Positions 1 through 41,819 of a stretch of DNA of 64,000 nt are shown in pieces. The first letter of the stretch is position 1. Each line of letters starts with the position of its first letter. The notes beneath the pieces were generated by a model. That model was not told where the DNA came from. It worked only from the letters and a program-made list of their open reading frames with translations, and searched no databases. This DNA is from Euglena gracilis. Lineage: Eukaryota; Euglenida; Euglenophyceae; Euglenales. The stretch covers positions 20,756,642 to 20,820,641 of the forward strand of contig CP154954.1 in assembly GCA_039621445.1 (NCBI GenBank), read 5' to 3'. Position numbers and translations under genes: made by a program.

Positions 1-2512
1 CACGAAAATTTGGGTCGTTAAGGGTCCATTTTAAGCATTTTGACAAAGTGGCGATTTTGAGAATTAATGGTCGTTTTAGGGGGGGTTTTGGAAAACACCC
101 CCCTGGAACGCCCTGAAATTTTGAAAAACAGAAAACAGCCGGAGAACACCTCGCCTCTGAAGCCCCGGTTGTTTGGTGAGGCTACCGGACCCCCCCTCTG
201 GAGGGGGGGTGACACGGTGTGGCAGGTGACGAAGAGGCACCCGCTTAAGCAACCCGCGCATTTTTGAACAACTCGTGAGTCCCGACGTCCAGTGATGGGA
301 GACGTGAACACACAGCACTGCCCAACAGATGCTACAATTTCTTGGAAGAGATGTTTTAAGCGGTAAACCGCGCAAAATGAGTTTTTGTGATGAAGAGATG
401 CTGGCCTAACGGAGGGGACTGGACTGGGAATAACGTTAAAAACGAGGTTACACGGTTTACCGCGTAAAGAAGTGATGATTCCTCAGGCGAAAACCCGCGC
501 ACAAGGGTTTGAGAAGGAGAACAGTTCGTGTTTGTGGATGACACGTGGGAGCGGGAAGTGGGAACGCACAGAAACCTCCAGAAGTGGGTCATCACGTGAA
601 GTTGTTAATGAACAAGTTTGGGGGAGAGGGAGGGGGACTTTGGGGCGTTATTGAACGATAGCAGTGGGCGGTTATCCGCCTACTTCGTTTTTAGTTTGCG
701 CGGGTTTCCGCCCAGATGAGGTTTGGGTGGAAACCCGAGTGGAGCTTGTTGCTGTCCTGATGGTTTGTGTTTTGTGATGTTTTGGTGTCCCAGTATTGTC
801 GGTGTCAGTGGTGACGTGTGGCGACATCGTTTTTGACAGTTGGTCGGGACAGGTTGAAAGGGAGCTGTGGCTGCTGCGCCGTGACAGCAAGCAGCCGAGC
901 AGGCGGAAACCCGCCTGGCATTTGAGCAGGAGGTGGACACCCTCCTCTGCAATTCGGACGTAGTAATGTTCCCCCCGGCTAGTGCTGAAGGGGTGGCTGC
1001 AGGGACAGCAGTGGAACGCACGTGTCAGTTGCCAGGCCGGGTGAGCTGCGGTAGAGAAGATGTTTTGTTACCGTCCCAAAAAACGGCCAAAAAACTGAGG
1101 TTGATTTCTCAGGAGGAACAAAAGCACCTCCCAGGGCCCTTCTCCTGGAACCCAACGGTCTTGGTGGCCCCAAAATCAGGGTTTGGGGAAGGCTGACGAA
1201 GAAGTGATTCAAGATATGGACGGAGAAACGCCTGTTTCAGCAGCTGATGACAGCAATCGAACAATTTTGTAGGGTTTTCAGAAGGAGTCCTCCAGGTTCT
1301 GAGAAAATCAAGGCCTTTTCAATTGTTTTTTGAAGGAGTTTCACAACATTTTTCGTTTGAAAAGCTGCAGTTTTTGCTGAAATTCAGACAGAATGCCCAA
1401 ACCACCTCTTTTTAACTGGCTCTTCTTCCCTCGGGGTCGGCAACATGCCTGCAGAGAGGCAACGGTGGTCTCCACAGTCAAAAGCCGTGTGGAAGGGGGG
1501 TAAACCAGAAGGTCGTCGTTCTCAACCAACGCCGGGTCGATGTTTGACCCGGTGCATTTTGGCCTCCATCCACGTAACCACCCTCAGCACAAGTGTGTCC
1601 GGTCCTTTTGGAAACCACCCCTGCTCTGAGTGCCCAAGTTTAAGGGCTGGCCATCTCTCCTCGTTTGGTCAACCCCTGCTGGTTCAATCTCCTCTCCCTG
1701 GTTTCCGTAAACCTCCACCCCTCAAACTCACCACAACACGCCAGACGCCATTCAGTTGCAAACTGCCTGGCAACAAAGTCTGTCGTCCGTGTCCTCCGCA
1801 AAGATTCACGCCTGTGACTGGTGTCACAAGTAGGGTTGCAAAACTTTGCCAACAAACCAGCAGACTTCATTTCTAGGGTGGCTTCCATCTCACCCCCCCC
1901 ATCCCATCGTCCACAAATGCTTTGCTTTTTCTGCTGACCCTTAACCCGGCCACACGGATTCCCGCTTACACCCAGTCGCCTTACACTCACCACGTATACA
2001 CACATACCAGGCGGATTCCCTCCTACCAATCATCAACTGTTTGTGTTATTGTACGCGGTAATCCGCGCACCATGCTTTGTTTTCACTTGTACGCGGTTAT
2101 CCGCGTACAAGTGCATTGTGCGCGGATTACCACCCAAACGTTTAACTCCGTTGTCTGTCACCTCTTGTTTCGTTTTACGCGGTTATCCGCACACACTTGT
2201 ATTGTTCACTCGTCTCTCAAATACTGTTATTAACATAAACCATGGACACACAGCCCCATGTCACACCTGTTCAAAATCGGTGTTTTTCCAGCCATTTCAA
2301 ACAGTTCTAGTACACTCCCAACTCACACAACTCACACACAATCGGAAATCGGCTAAGCGGAATACCGCGCAAAACCACTTCTGTTAAATTTTGGCCCAAA
2401 GCCGCCACACACCCCTCTCAGCTCAAATCTTTTTGCCCTTTTAGGTGTTTTTAAAACAGCCAAAAAACGCCAAAAAACGCAAAAATCGGTTGGGCAATTC
2501 GCGCCGCCTAAG
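1..2512. mobile_element. Long dispersed repeat, copy 1 (left end outside window)
   Basis: Positions 1-2512 align almost base for base with 32730-35399, with scattered substitutions and small indels. The shared right end reads GCGCCGCCTAAG, after which the two copies diverge completely. There is no long open reading frame with recognisable protein motifs; short frames are broken differently in the two copies. It carries many GCGG-N4-CCGC palindromes (for example near 360, 664, 904, 2045, 2090, 2176 and 2356). The left terminus lies before the window. This is a non-coding, probably non-autonomous DNA-transposon-like repeat; the class follows from the structure of copy 2. Confidence 0.8.
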
Positions 2513-2847
2513 TTTGTTTTGTTTTCACCCCAAATACCGGAATCCCTAAATTGACCCCAACTTCTCAACCGGTGTGTACAGGTTTGGCATCAGAGCACCG
2601 GAATGCCAAACACTGATGAACTTTCACATGCAATTCAATAATTTACATGGCACCCGCAGGGGTTGGAGGGGAGTTGTCATCTGATGAGCCCCAAAAAGCC
2701 ATGTCCCCTTCGATTGGTCAACCTGTTGATCACAGTAGTGTTTTTGAGGGGATTCAATCTCTTGATTGAATCCCCCCCCCCAGGAAAGTTGTCACCTTGC
2801 ATTGGCTTGTACCAGCTGACCACTTCCCGGGGGGGGGGTCAGGGCAG

Positions 2848-31403
<28,556 letters not shown>

Positions 31404-32119
31404 GTCCCCCGCCCGTGCCTCCCCTGCCTCCCTGGCGTTGACGTCCCGGCCCAGAGTTGATTTTTCCCGCGCGAAACCTGCGAGGACAACCCCCCCCCCC
31501 AAATAGAAGCACGGGTGCGCTTATAGCAGACCGCCTCAGCAGCGGGAGTACGCTTCTGTTTGGACCCTGCGCTTCTTTGCAGCCCCGCGCTTCTGTTAGA
31601 GTTTTATTATATTATACCGTATTATTGTTTATACATACAGTTTACCGTGGGGGGCAGAATCCTGTGGCATATTCATTGGCATGTTTTGGTGGCGCCACGG
31701 CTGGCTGCGACGGTCCTGGCTAGCTTCGGAGCCACCTCCCACGTTCACCACCTCCACTAACCCCCCCCCCCCCCAGCAAAATCTCTTGGTCTCTCTTTTT
31801 TGAGGGGGAAACACTTTTAAACTGTTGGATATTTTGCTTGTTGAGGTTGGAGTGCCCAGGGATTCCCACAAATTCGTGCCACGTATAATCACGAGTAATC
31901 ACCAACCAGCACGAATTTGGGTATTTTCCAAATCACGAATAATCACGAATAATCACAAATAATCATGAATGACAACGAACAACCACAAATAATTATGAAT
32001 GAAAATTTCTCCCATTCATGAATGTGTCCGAAAATGACCTTTTCGTTAAGGATTAATTTCCCCCAAAGGGGACAACAAACATGGACAAGGGGTCATCATA
32101 AGGCAAGAATAATTTATTG

Positions 32120-32320
32120 TAGGCCCCTCCGGGGGGGGGGGCAGTCAGTAGTTCAACCTACCTGGAACTTCGGCCGCCCAGGTCAAACTGCTTGGAACTC
32201 CTTGTTTTTTTTACCTTGGGAAATCAAGTTGCCAGCGGACACTTCTTTCGCCATTGGGTTATTTTCACGAAGGGTTAGGATTAGGGTCAGGGTCAGGTTA
32301 GGAATTAGATTTAAGGTTTA
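32120..32320. repeat. Partial relative of the 22.6-23.1 kb element with TTAGGG-like run
   Basis: It contains CAGTAGTTCAACCTACCTGG, GGACACTTCTTTCGCCATTGGG and a degenerate TTAGGG run, all with counterparts in 22600-23050. The left side carries a G run like the other elements. Confidence 0.5.
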
Positions 32321-32611
32321 GGTAAAAAATTTGTATTGGGCTTTTCGAAGAAATCTATGGGGTTTAAGCGGTCATATGTTAGGGGCCCCAGTAAATGGCC
32401 GAAAAAAAACCATCCGTCTGCAAGGTTGCAGGATGGGAGCTCTTCATTGTATTTTATTGCATTTCCCACATTCTTTTACCCCATGCTTTTCCCCCAACGA
32501 CCCCCCCCCTTTGGGATATTTTTCGGAGGTTTGTCTCTTTTTGGCGTGGCACGAAGCGAAAAGGGCCAGTTTGGGTACTTTCTGACAAGAGTTTGTCAAA
32601 ATCCTAAAAGA

Positions 32612-35399
32612 CTTAGGCGGCGCAAATTGCCCAAAATTTTTGCTGTTTTTTCGGCGTTTGGGGTGTGCGGGTTTCCGTGTAAGCCACCCCACTTATTTGT
32701 GCTCAAAATTTTGGGAGGTTGGCACCAGCACGAAAATTTGGGTCGTTTAGGGTCCGTTTTAAGCATTTTGACAAAGTGGCGATTTTGAAAATTTATGGCT
32801 GTTTTCGGGGGGGGTTTGGAAAACACCCCCCTGGAACGCCCTGAAATTTTGAAAAACAGAAAATGGTGGGAGAACACCTGGCCTCCGGAGCCCCGGTTGT
32901 CTGGTGATGCTGCCGGACCCCCCCTCTGGAGGGGGGGTGACACGGTGTTGCAGGTGAAGAAGAGGCACCCGCCTAAGCAACCCGCGCATTTTTGAACCTC
33001 GCGTGAGTCCCGAGGTCCAGTGATGGGGGAGGTGAACAGACAACACTGCCCAAAAAATGCTATAATTTCTGGAAGGGATGGTTTAGGCGGTAAACCGCAC
33101 AAAACTTGTTTTTGTGATGAAGAGATGCTGGCCTTTACGGAGGGGACTGGCCTGGGAATAACGGTAAAAATGAGGTTAAGCGGTTTACCGCCTAAAGCAG
33201 TGATGATCTCTCAAGCGGAAACCCGCGCAGAAGGGTTTCAGAATGAGAACAGTTCGTGTTTGTGGATGACATGTGGGAGCGGGAATTGGGAACGCGCTGA
33301 AACCTTCAGAAGTCGGTCATCACGTGAAGTTGTTAATGAACAAGTTTAGGGGAGAGGGAGGAGGACTTTGAGGCGTTATTCAACGATAGCAGTGGGCGGT
33401 TATCCGCCTACTCCGCTTTTATTTTGCGCGGGTTTCCGCCCAGATGTGGTTTGGGCAGAAACCCGCGTGGAGCTTGTTGCTGTCCTGATGGGTTGTGTTT
33501 GTGATGTTTTGGTGTCCCGAAGTGTCTGTGTCGGTGGTCGGTGTCGGCGGCACAATGTTTGAAAGTTGGGCGGGACAGGTTGAAAGGGAGCTGTGACTGC
33601 TGCACCGGAACAGCAAGCACCCGAGCAGGCGGAAACCCGCCTGGCATTTGAGCAGGAGGTGGACACCCTCCTCTCTAATGAGGAGGCGGTAATGTTCCCC
33701 CTGGCTAGCGGCGAAGGTGTTGTCTGCAGGGAGAGCAGTGGAACGCATGTGTCAGTTGCCAGGTCAGGTGAGCTGCGGTGGAGATGATATTTTGTTACTG
33801 TCCCGAAAAACAGCCAAAAAGCTGAGGTTGATTTCTCAGGAGGAACAAAAGCACCAGTCCAAGCAGTGCTCCTTGCTTGCGTTCAATGAAAGCAGCAGCG
33901 GGTCGGGAGGCCATTGGCTGGAAGCAAAAGGGGGAACTGGATTTGGTGAATGGTATCGTGAACATGAAACCGGCCATCAATAAATAAACTTTGCCACACC
34001 ACATGGCGGAGATGGGGGAGGGGGGAACCTGCCTGAGAGCCCTCCACTTGGAACCCAACGGTGTTGGTGGCCCAAAATCAGGGTTTGGGGAAGGCTCACG
34101 AAGAAGTGATTCAAGATATGGACGGAGAAACGCCTGTTTCAGCAGCTGGTGGCAGCAATCGAAAAATTTTGGGGGGTTTTCGGAAGGAGTCCTCCAAGTT
34201 CTGAAAAATTCAAGGCCATTGTAATTGTTTTTTGAAAGAGTTTTACAGCATTTTTCCTTTGAAAAGCTGCAGTTTTTGCTGAAATTCAGACAAAATGCCC
34301 AAAACACCTCTTTTTTTCTGACTCTTCCTCCTTCGGGGTCGGCAACATGCCTGCAGAGAGGCAACGGTGGTCTCCACAGTCAAAAGCCGTGTGGAAGGGG
34401 GGTAAACCAGAAGGTTGTCATTCTCAACCAACGCCGGGTCGATGTTCGACCCGATGCATTTGGCTTCCATCCATGTAACCACTCTCAACACAAGTGTGCC
34501 CGGTCTTTTTGGATACCACCCCTGCTCTGAGTGCCCAAGTTTAAGGGCTGGCCGTCTCTCCTCGTTTGGTCAAACCCTGCTGGTGCAATCTCCTCTCCCT
34601 GGTTTCTATAAACCTCCACCCCTCAAACTCACCACAACACGCCAGACACCATTCAGTTGCAAACTGCCTGGCGACCTGGCAACAAAGCCTGTCGTCCGTG
34701 TCCTCTGCAAAGGTTCACGCCTGTGACTTGTGACTAGGGTTGCACTGCTTTGCAAACAAACCAGCAGGCTTCATTTCTAAAGCGGTTTCCATCTTCCACC
34801 CCCACCCCATCGTCCACAAATGCTTTGCTTTTTCTGCCCATTAACCCGGTCAGGCGGTTTCCCGCCTGACTTCTCTAACCTCACAGCTGGTATGCCCCCC
34901 CCATGCCTCCTACTAATCATCAACTGTTTGTGTTATTGTAGGCGGTAATCCGCGTACCATTCTTTGTTTTCATTTTTAGGCGGTAATCTGCGTACAAGTT
35001 CCTTCTGCACGGATATCCGCCTAAACGTTTAACTCCGTCGTCTGTCACCTCTTGTTTCATTTTACGCGGTTATCCGCACACACTTGCAATATTCATTCAC
35101 TTATCAAATATTGTTATTAACATAAACCATGGACACACAGCCCCATGCCACACCCATTCAAAGTCAGTATTTTTTAACCCATTTTCAACATTTCTAGTAC
35201 ACCCCCAACTCACACAATTCACACACAATCGGAAATCGTTTAAGCGGAAAACCGCGCAAAACCACTTTCGGAAATTTTGGCCCAAAGCTGCCACACACCC
35301 CTCTCAACCTAAAATTTTAGGCCCTTTTAGGGGGGTTTCAAAACAGCCAAAAAACGTCAAAAAACACAAAAATCGGTTGGGCAATTCGCGCCGCCTAAG
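32612..35399. mobile_element. Complete 2.8 kb terminal-inverted-repeat element, copy 2
   Basis: The left end begins CTTAGGCGGCGCAAATTGCC and the right end finishes with the near-complement GGGCAATTCGCGCCGCCTAAG minus one base, giving imperfect inverted repeats of about 40-50 bp. The element is flanked on both sides by AAAGA (32607-32611 and 35400-35404), a likely 5-bp target duplication. The interior is the same as window positions 1-2512. No transposase-like frame is seen, so it is probably non-autonomous. It contains ten or more GCGG-N4-CCGC palindromes. It lies between the coiled-coil gene and NBS1. Confidence 0.75.
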
Positions 35400-35484
35400 A
35401 AAGAAGAATGCAAAGGTCTGAAAGCAAAATTTTAGCTTTCTTTGGGGAGGATCCAGTGCACATCCCAGTCAGCGTGCTTTTTTT

Positions 35485-35625
35485 TTGATCCCCGCCCAAC
35501 GACCCCAGTCAGAGGACACCTTTTTGGTCAGAACCCTATCCAACCAACCACTATTGAACCCTGTCCAACAACAAACACCCCCGGTTGGAGAACAGAGATT
35601 ACCGGTCGTTGGAAGCAGGGGAGGG
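35485..35625. repeat. Inverted-repeat family (TCCAACGACC), copy
   Basis: It holds CAGTCAGAGGACACCTTTTT and AGAGATTACCGGTCGTTGGA, the same order as 27470-27605. Confidence 0.5.
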
Positions 35626-35957
35626 TAGTGTTTTATCCCAAGTGTCCTACAGTAATGCACTTCACACACCGTTTGGGCATTTTTCCAAGTTTTTTTAATG
35701 TCTTCCCCCTTCTTCTGCACCCTGTTGTTTGTTGTTTTTGCACATTTTTGTGGATTCTGTGTTTTTTTTTTGAGGGCAAACTTGGGGATTCAGACCGTCC
35801 CACTCTGCACCCAGAAACCCAAGGCCACCCCCCCCCCCCCGAAACTGTCAGGGTCCCCCGCGCACTGGCCAACCTGTCTGGTTGCAGTTTCCCCAGGGGG
35901 ACAGTTTCCCACCCACGGGAACCACACCAACCACCCAAGGTGAGTGTATGTCCCCGC

Positions 35958-36110
35958 AGCGCTGGAATTACCCCGGAGTTGCTCCCTGCCCAGGGGGAGC
36001 AACACAAGAGCACTGGGGTACGGCGGGCCACTCACCACCCGAACTGGGCCGGAAGCGAAGTTAGCGCCGGCCATCAACGGACAAGAAGCCTCAGTGCAAC
36101 TAAGGGGGAC
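35958..36110. repeat. 150-bp dispersed repeat, copy 1
   Basis: Shares with 44333-44495 the order GCTGGAATTAC, GGAGTTGCTC, GGAGCAACA.AAGAGCACTG, GAAGCGAAGTTAGCGCCGGC, ACAAGAAGCCT, GTGCAACTAAGGGG. No tRNA or 5S promoter boxes are evident. Confidence 0.65.
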
Positions 36111-37630
36111 ACCTCACCACACCATACCATACCATAAAATACCATACCATACCATACCATACCACACCACACCATACCATACCATAACATACTATACCAT
36201 ACCATACCATCCTATACTATACTATACTTCACTATACTATACTATACTATACTATACTATACTATACTATACTATACTATACTATACTACTATGCTACGA
36301 TACTACTAACTATACTATACTAGACTATACTACTATACTATACTATACTATACTATACTATACTATACTATACTATACTATACTATACTATACTATACTA
36401 TACTATAGTATACTACACTATACTATACTATACTATACTAGACTATCCATATAATACGAGACGATACTATACTATACTATACTATACTATGCTATACCAT
36501 AATACTATACTATACTATAACTATACTATACTATACTATACTATACTATACTATACTATACTATACTATACTATACTATACTATACTATACTCTACTCTA
36601 ATCTACTCTACTCTACTCTACTCTACTCTACTCTACTCTACTCTACTACTATACTATACTATACTATACTATACTATACTATACTATACTATACTATACT
36701 ATACTATACTATACTGTACTATACTATACTATACTATACTATACTATACTATACTATACTATACTATACTATACTATACTATACTATACTATACTATACT
36801 ATACTATACTATACTATACTATACTATACTATACTATACTATACTATACTATACTATACTATACTATACTATACTATACTATACTATACTATACTACACT
36901 ATACTATACTATACTATACTATACTATACTATACTATACTATACTATACTATACGATACCATACTATACTATACCATACCATATCATACCATTATACTAT
37001 ACTATACTATACTATACTATACTATACTATACTATACTATACTATACTATACTATACTATACTATACTATACTATACTATACTATACTATACTATCCTAT
37101 ACTATACTATACTATACTATACTATACTATACTATACTATACTATACTATACTATACTATACTATACTATACTATACTATACTATACTATACTATACTAT
37201 ACTCTACTATACTATACTCTACTATACTATACTATATTATACTATACTATACTATACTATACTATACTATACTATACTATACTATACTATACTATACTAT
37301 ACTATACTATACTATACTATACTATACTATACTATACTATACTATACTATACTATACTATACTATACTATGCTTTTCTATAATTATATTATAATATACTA
37401 TACTATTGTATACTATCATATACTATACTATACTATACTATACTATACATACTATACTATATACTATACTATACTATACTATACTATACGATACTATACT
37501 ATACTATACTATGCTATACTATACTATACTATACTATACTATACTATACTATACTATACTATACGATACTAGACGATAACTGATACTATACTATACTAGC
37601 GAGACTATACTATATACTATATTATCAACT
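36110..37630. repeat. Pentanucleotide (CTATA)n array 1
   Basis: About 1.5 kb of 5-bp units, mainly ACTAT, starting with ACCAT variants and containing CTCTA and other variants. The long frames across it are an artefact of a stop-free 5-bp repeat. Confidence 0.95.
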
Positions 37631-37639
37631 ATACCGCTA

Positions 37640-38007
37640 TGTTGCTTTTGGCCAACAGAACGACCCTATAACCTCGCCCTCAACCCGTATAGGGGCCCCC
37701 CGGCACGACGCTGGCGGCGACGACTATACCGCGGTCGTCCGACGGTCTATATACTCCCTACGGTCGTGGTAGTTAGGAATCCGGGGACTATCTCTCTTTC
37801 TTTCATCTCGTTGGTCCTGTCTTTCCTCTTAATTTGTGTTGTCTGTTCTCCCAGCAGCCTTTTTCAGCCAGCCAAAATTTTCCAGGGTTTTTCCTCCGAG
37901 CTGGGGCCCCGCCCAGGGTTTGATACAGGAGGGCGCTACATGTCCCCCCCACCCCCCCCCCTCCTGGCCCGCAGGGGGGGGGGGATCCGGACTCGACCCT
38001 CGGGGCT
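37640..38007. repeat. Duplicated spacer, copy 1 (between the arrays)
   Basis: Matches 39558-39895: TTGCTTTTGGCCAACAG, CCGTA(TA)GGGGCCCCCCGG, CAGCAGCCTTTTTCA, CAAAATTTTCCAGGGTTTT, CCCAGGGTTTGATACA, then a C/G block. This copy carries extra TA/CTATA-like insertions in its first 120 bp. Confidence 0.75.
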
Positions 38008-39556
38008 ATACTATACTATATTATACTATACTATACTATACTATACTATACTATACTATACTATACTATACTATACTATACTATACTATACTATACTATA
38101 CTATGCTATACTATACCAACTATACTATACTATACGAAACTATACTATACTATCCTATACTATACTGTACTGTACTATACTATACTATACTATACTATAC
38201 TATACTATACTATACTATACTATACTATACTATACTATACTACACTATACTGTACTATACTATACTACACTATACTATACTATACTAACTATACTATACT
38301 ATACTATACTATACTATACTATACTATACTATACTATACTATACGAACTAGACTATACTATACTATACTATACTATACTATACTATACTATACTATACTA
38401 TACTATACTATACTATACTATACTATACTATCTATATACTATACTCTACTATACTATACTATCTATACTATACTATACTATACTATACTATACTATACGA
38501 TTTTTTACTATACTATACTCTACTATACTATACTATACTATACGATACTATACTATACTATACTATACTATCCTACACTTTACTATACTATACTATACTA
38601 TACTATACTATACTATACTATACTATACTATCATATACTATACTATAATATACTCTACTATACTATAATCTACTATACTATACTATACAATACTATACTA
38701 CACTATACTATACTATCTATACTATACTATACTATACTATACTATACTATACTATACTATACTATACTAACTAGACTATACTATACTATACTATACTATA
38801 CTATACTATACTATACTATACTATACTATGCTATGCTATGCTATCCTATGCTATACTATACTATACTATACTATACTATACTATACTATACTATACTGTA
38901 CTATACTGTACTATACTATACTGTACTGTACTGTACTGTACTGTACTATACACTAACTATACTATACTATCTATACTATACTATACTATACTATACTATA
39001 CTATACTATACTATACTATACTATACTATACTATACTATACTATACTATACTATACTATACTATACTATACTATACTATACTATACTATACTATACTATA
39101 CTATACTATACTATACTATACTTATACTATACTACACTATACTATACTATACTATACTATACTATACTATACTATACTATACTATACTATACTATACCAT
39201 ACCATACCATACTATACTATACTATACTATACTATACTATACTATACTATACTATACTATACTATACTATACTATACTATACTATACTATACTATACTAT
39301 ACTATACTATACTATACTATACTATACTATACTATACTATACTATACTATACCATACCATACCATACCATACTATACTATACTATACTATACTATACTAT
39401 ACTATACTATACTATACTATACTATACTATACTATACTATACTATACTATACTATACTATACTATACTATACTATACTATACTATACTATACTATACTAT
39501 ACTATACTATACTATACTATACTATACTATACTATACTATACTATACTATATTATA
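38008..39556. repeat. Pentanucleotide (CTATA)n array 2
   Basis: The second 1.5 kb array of the same unit with scattered ACCAT, ACTGT and single-base changes. It ends abruptly at the duplicated spacer. Confidence 0.95.
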
Positions 39557-39557
39557 C

Positions 39558-39895
39558 CGCTTGTTGCTTTTGGCCAACAGACGACCCTCCTCGCCCTCCC
39601 GTAGGGGCCCCCCGGCCACGCCGGCCGACACCTCCGGCCCGACGGGTCGTGGGAGGAGGAGCCGGGGGACTGCGCGCGGTGCGTGCAGCGCGGGGGCCAG
39701 GGCGTCGCTGAAGGGGGGTTCTGGTCAGCCAGCAGCCTTTTTCAAGCCAGCCAAAATTTTCCAGGGTTTTCTCCGAGCTGGGCCCGCCCCAGGGTTTGAT
39801 ACAAGGAGGGCGTACATGGTTTAGGTGGGGGGGGTGTCCCCCCCACCCCCCCCCCTCCTGGCCCGCAGGGGGGGGGGTCCGGACCGACCCTCGGG
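39558..39895. repeat. Duplicated spacer, copy 2 (after array 2)
   Basis: The GC-rich, less altered version of the 37640-38007 spacer. A fragment of the same sequence (CAGCAGCCTTTTT.CCAGC) is also near 18372. Confidence 0.75.
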
Positions 39896-40435
39896 GGGGT
39901 TCCCGGGACCCCCCCCCAAAAAGGGGTCAATTTTTTCCTCCGGCGCTTTGCGCCGAAAATTTTTTGCATTTTTGTCACATTTTTGTCCAAAAAGTGCCCA
40001 AAATGGCACTTTTGGTCGTTTTGGGGGGTCAAAAATTTTCGGTAACCCAGACCACGCACCTGTTTAGGTGGGGGGGGTGTCGCCCCCCGACCCCCCCCCC
40101 CCCTCCTTCCCCGCGGGGGGGGGGTCCGGACCACCCCCCCCCACCTGTCCTTATATCGAACCCTGGCCCGCCCCCCCCCTCCCCGGGCCGGGGGGTCGCC
40201 CAGCGACGCCGTGAGGGCGTCATCCCGCCCTCCCCGCCGCGGTCCGTGTCTCCCGCGTCGTCCCAACCTGACCACACCGACGACGAGGCTGCGCACCCTC
40301 CAGGTTGTCATTCCGCAGTCCCGCCTCCCTCCCCCTCCCTGGTGTGACCTTTTGGTGGCCCGGGAGCCTAGTCCAGCTGTCTTCTGAATGCGGTCCTTCT
40401 TTTCAACACACCCTGCCATTCCCTTTCTAAACGTT

Positions 40436-40560
40436 CAGGCGGTGGCATGGGGCACCCAAGACCACGATGCCGTCCCCAGCCGATGACAACCTGGTCACGG
40501 CGTCCCTGGCGGTAGATGGGAACCGCTTCGGGCGGCCCAGGGGAGTGCCTGCCCTGGATT
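40436..40560 (+). CDS. Candidate exon (MPSPADDNLVTASLAVDGNR)
   Basis: After ACGTTCAG at 40438 one frame reads MPSPADDNLVTASLAVDGNR then FGRPRGVPALDLPFDF with plausible codon use. GCG|GTAGAT lies inside it. It could be a late exon of the coiled-coil gene or a 5' exon; no family was recognised. The opposite strand is open too. Confidence 0.3.
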
Positions 40561-41819
40561 TGCCTTTTGACTTCTCTTTCCTCGCGGTACTTTTTATCGG
40601 ACTGCCTCCTCTCTCCCCTCTCCGCCCCCGCCCCCTACCCCCATAACCTCCACCCCCGGAGCTAGAGGTATGGCTTCGCCTCAGTGTACCGATATTTATG
40701 AGATTCCTGTGCTCGCGACGTCTCATCTCACTCTTTCTTGGGGCACAGAGGCGGCCTGGTGCTCTTTCTTCACCGCTTCCCATCATTTTGTACATTCCCC
40801 TTCCTTCCACCTGCTGGTCACCAACCAAATCTCAATGTCTCTGAGTCACTTTCAAGTTCTTCTCAGCTCCTCAATTATATTGCGACCTCTGGTGGGTTTA
40901 ATGATTATTTTGGTGCCACACCCCTTTGTCGCCACCCAGTTTTTGTTCTCCTTGCCTTGATTTCATTTGTCTGTCGATAGCAATCATCACCCTTACCAAT
41001 AGTCGCAGGTCTGCTACTTGTGGGATCTTTCCTGGGAGGCTCTTCACCTTTGGGCTGCAGGAAATTCGACTGATTCAAGAGGATCCGAACACATCATAAA
41101 CCCCTCCCCCCCACAAAACCAACCCCCCCCCCAAATAACACCCCCCCCCCCTCGGGGTCCGACTTCGGCGACCGACCCGGATTTTTATTTGAAAATGTCG
41201 GTAAAAATCAATGAAAATGTAGGTAAAAAACACAGTCACAATCTCCGACAACAAATTACAATAAAAATCGATTTTTTTATGGATCATCTGGCCTGCAAAA
41301 AAGCTTAATTTCATGAGAAAGGACAAAAAATGACCCCAAAGGGAGGCTTTGGGTGTAATTTTGGGTCCTACGGAACTTGAAAAATTTGAAAAAATTTTGG
41401 GGTGCTGTTACCCCAAAATAATACCCCCCCTCAGGCCAGGACTTCGGGCGAGAAAAATAATACCCCGGGGGCATTATTTCATTATTTGGGTGAGGGTTTA
41501 ATATGCCTGTCTAATTATCTCTTCGAGAAATTGAGCTCACAGATTTCTTGATTGACCTTCAGAAGGCCAAATGATATCAAAAGAATTATGGACAGTTGTG
41601 GACATCAAGCGAAGATGGAGCAACAACTTCTCGATGTGAAGTGGTAGATATGATTTGTTCTTGCAGAACTTCACCATTTTTTTTGCAATTTTTCTGCCGT
41701 GCAGTTTTTGATTTGCCCGTGTGCAGTTTTTGCCCCCCGCCTTGGATCAAGGTTATTGTTGTTGTGCAATACGATGAAACCTCAACTGCAGGCCATCAAG
41801 GTTGCGCCCAAAGTGGAAG

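Noticed and set aside
35958-36110. tRNA-derived SINE
   Set aside because: No recognisable A or B box and no tRNA-like fold in either copy by eye.
39605-39690. FYVE-type zinc finger start (W..CxxC) for the coiled-coil gene
   Set aside because: Only one CxxC, wrong W-to-C spacing for FYVE, and no RRHHCR-like exon found nearby; the segment is part of a duplicated repeat spacer.
36489-39824. Very long open frames (repeating YTILY) across the CTATA arrays
   Set aside because: A 5-bp ACTAT repeat has no stop in any forward frame, so the frames are automatic; there is no start context, domain or conservation.
40427-40828. 133-codon frame on the minus strand opposite the 40.4 kb candidate exon
   Set aside because: Gly/Arg-rich composition from a GC-rich region; no homologous motif; all supported genes are on the + strand. 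Not excluded.
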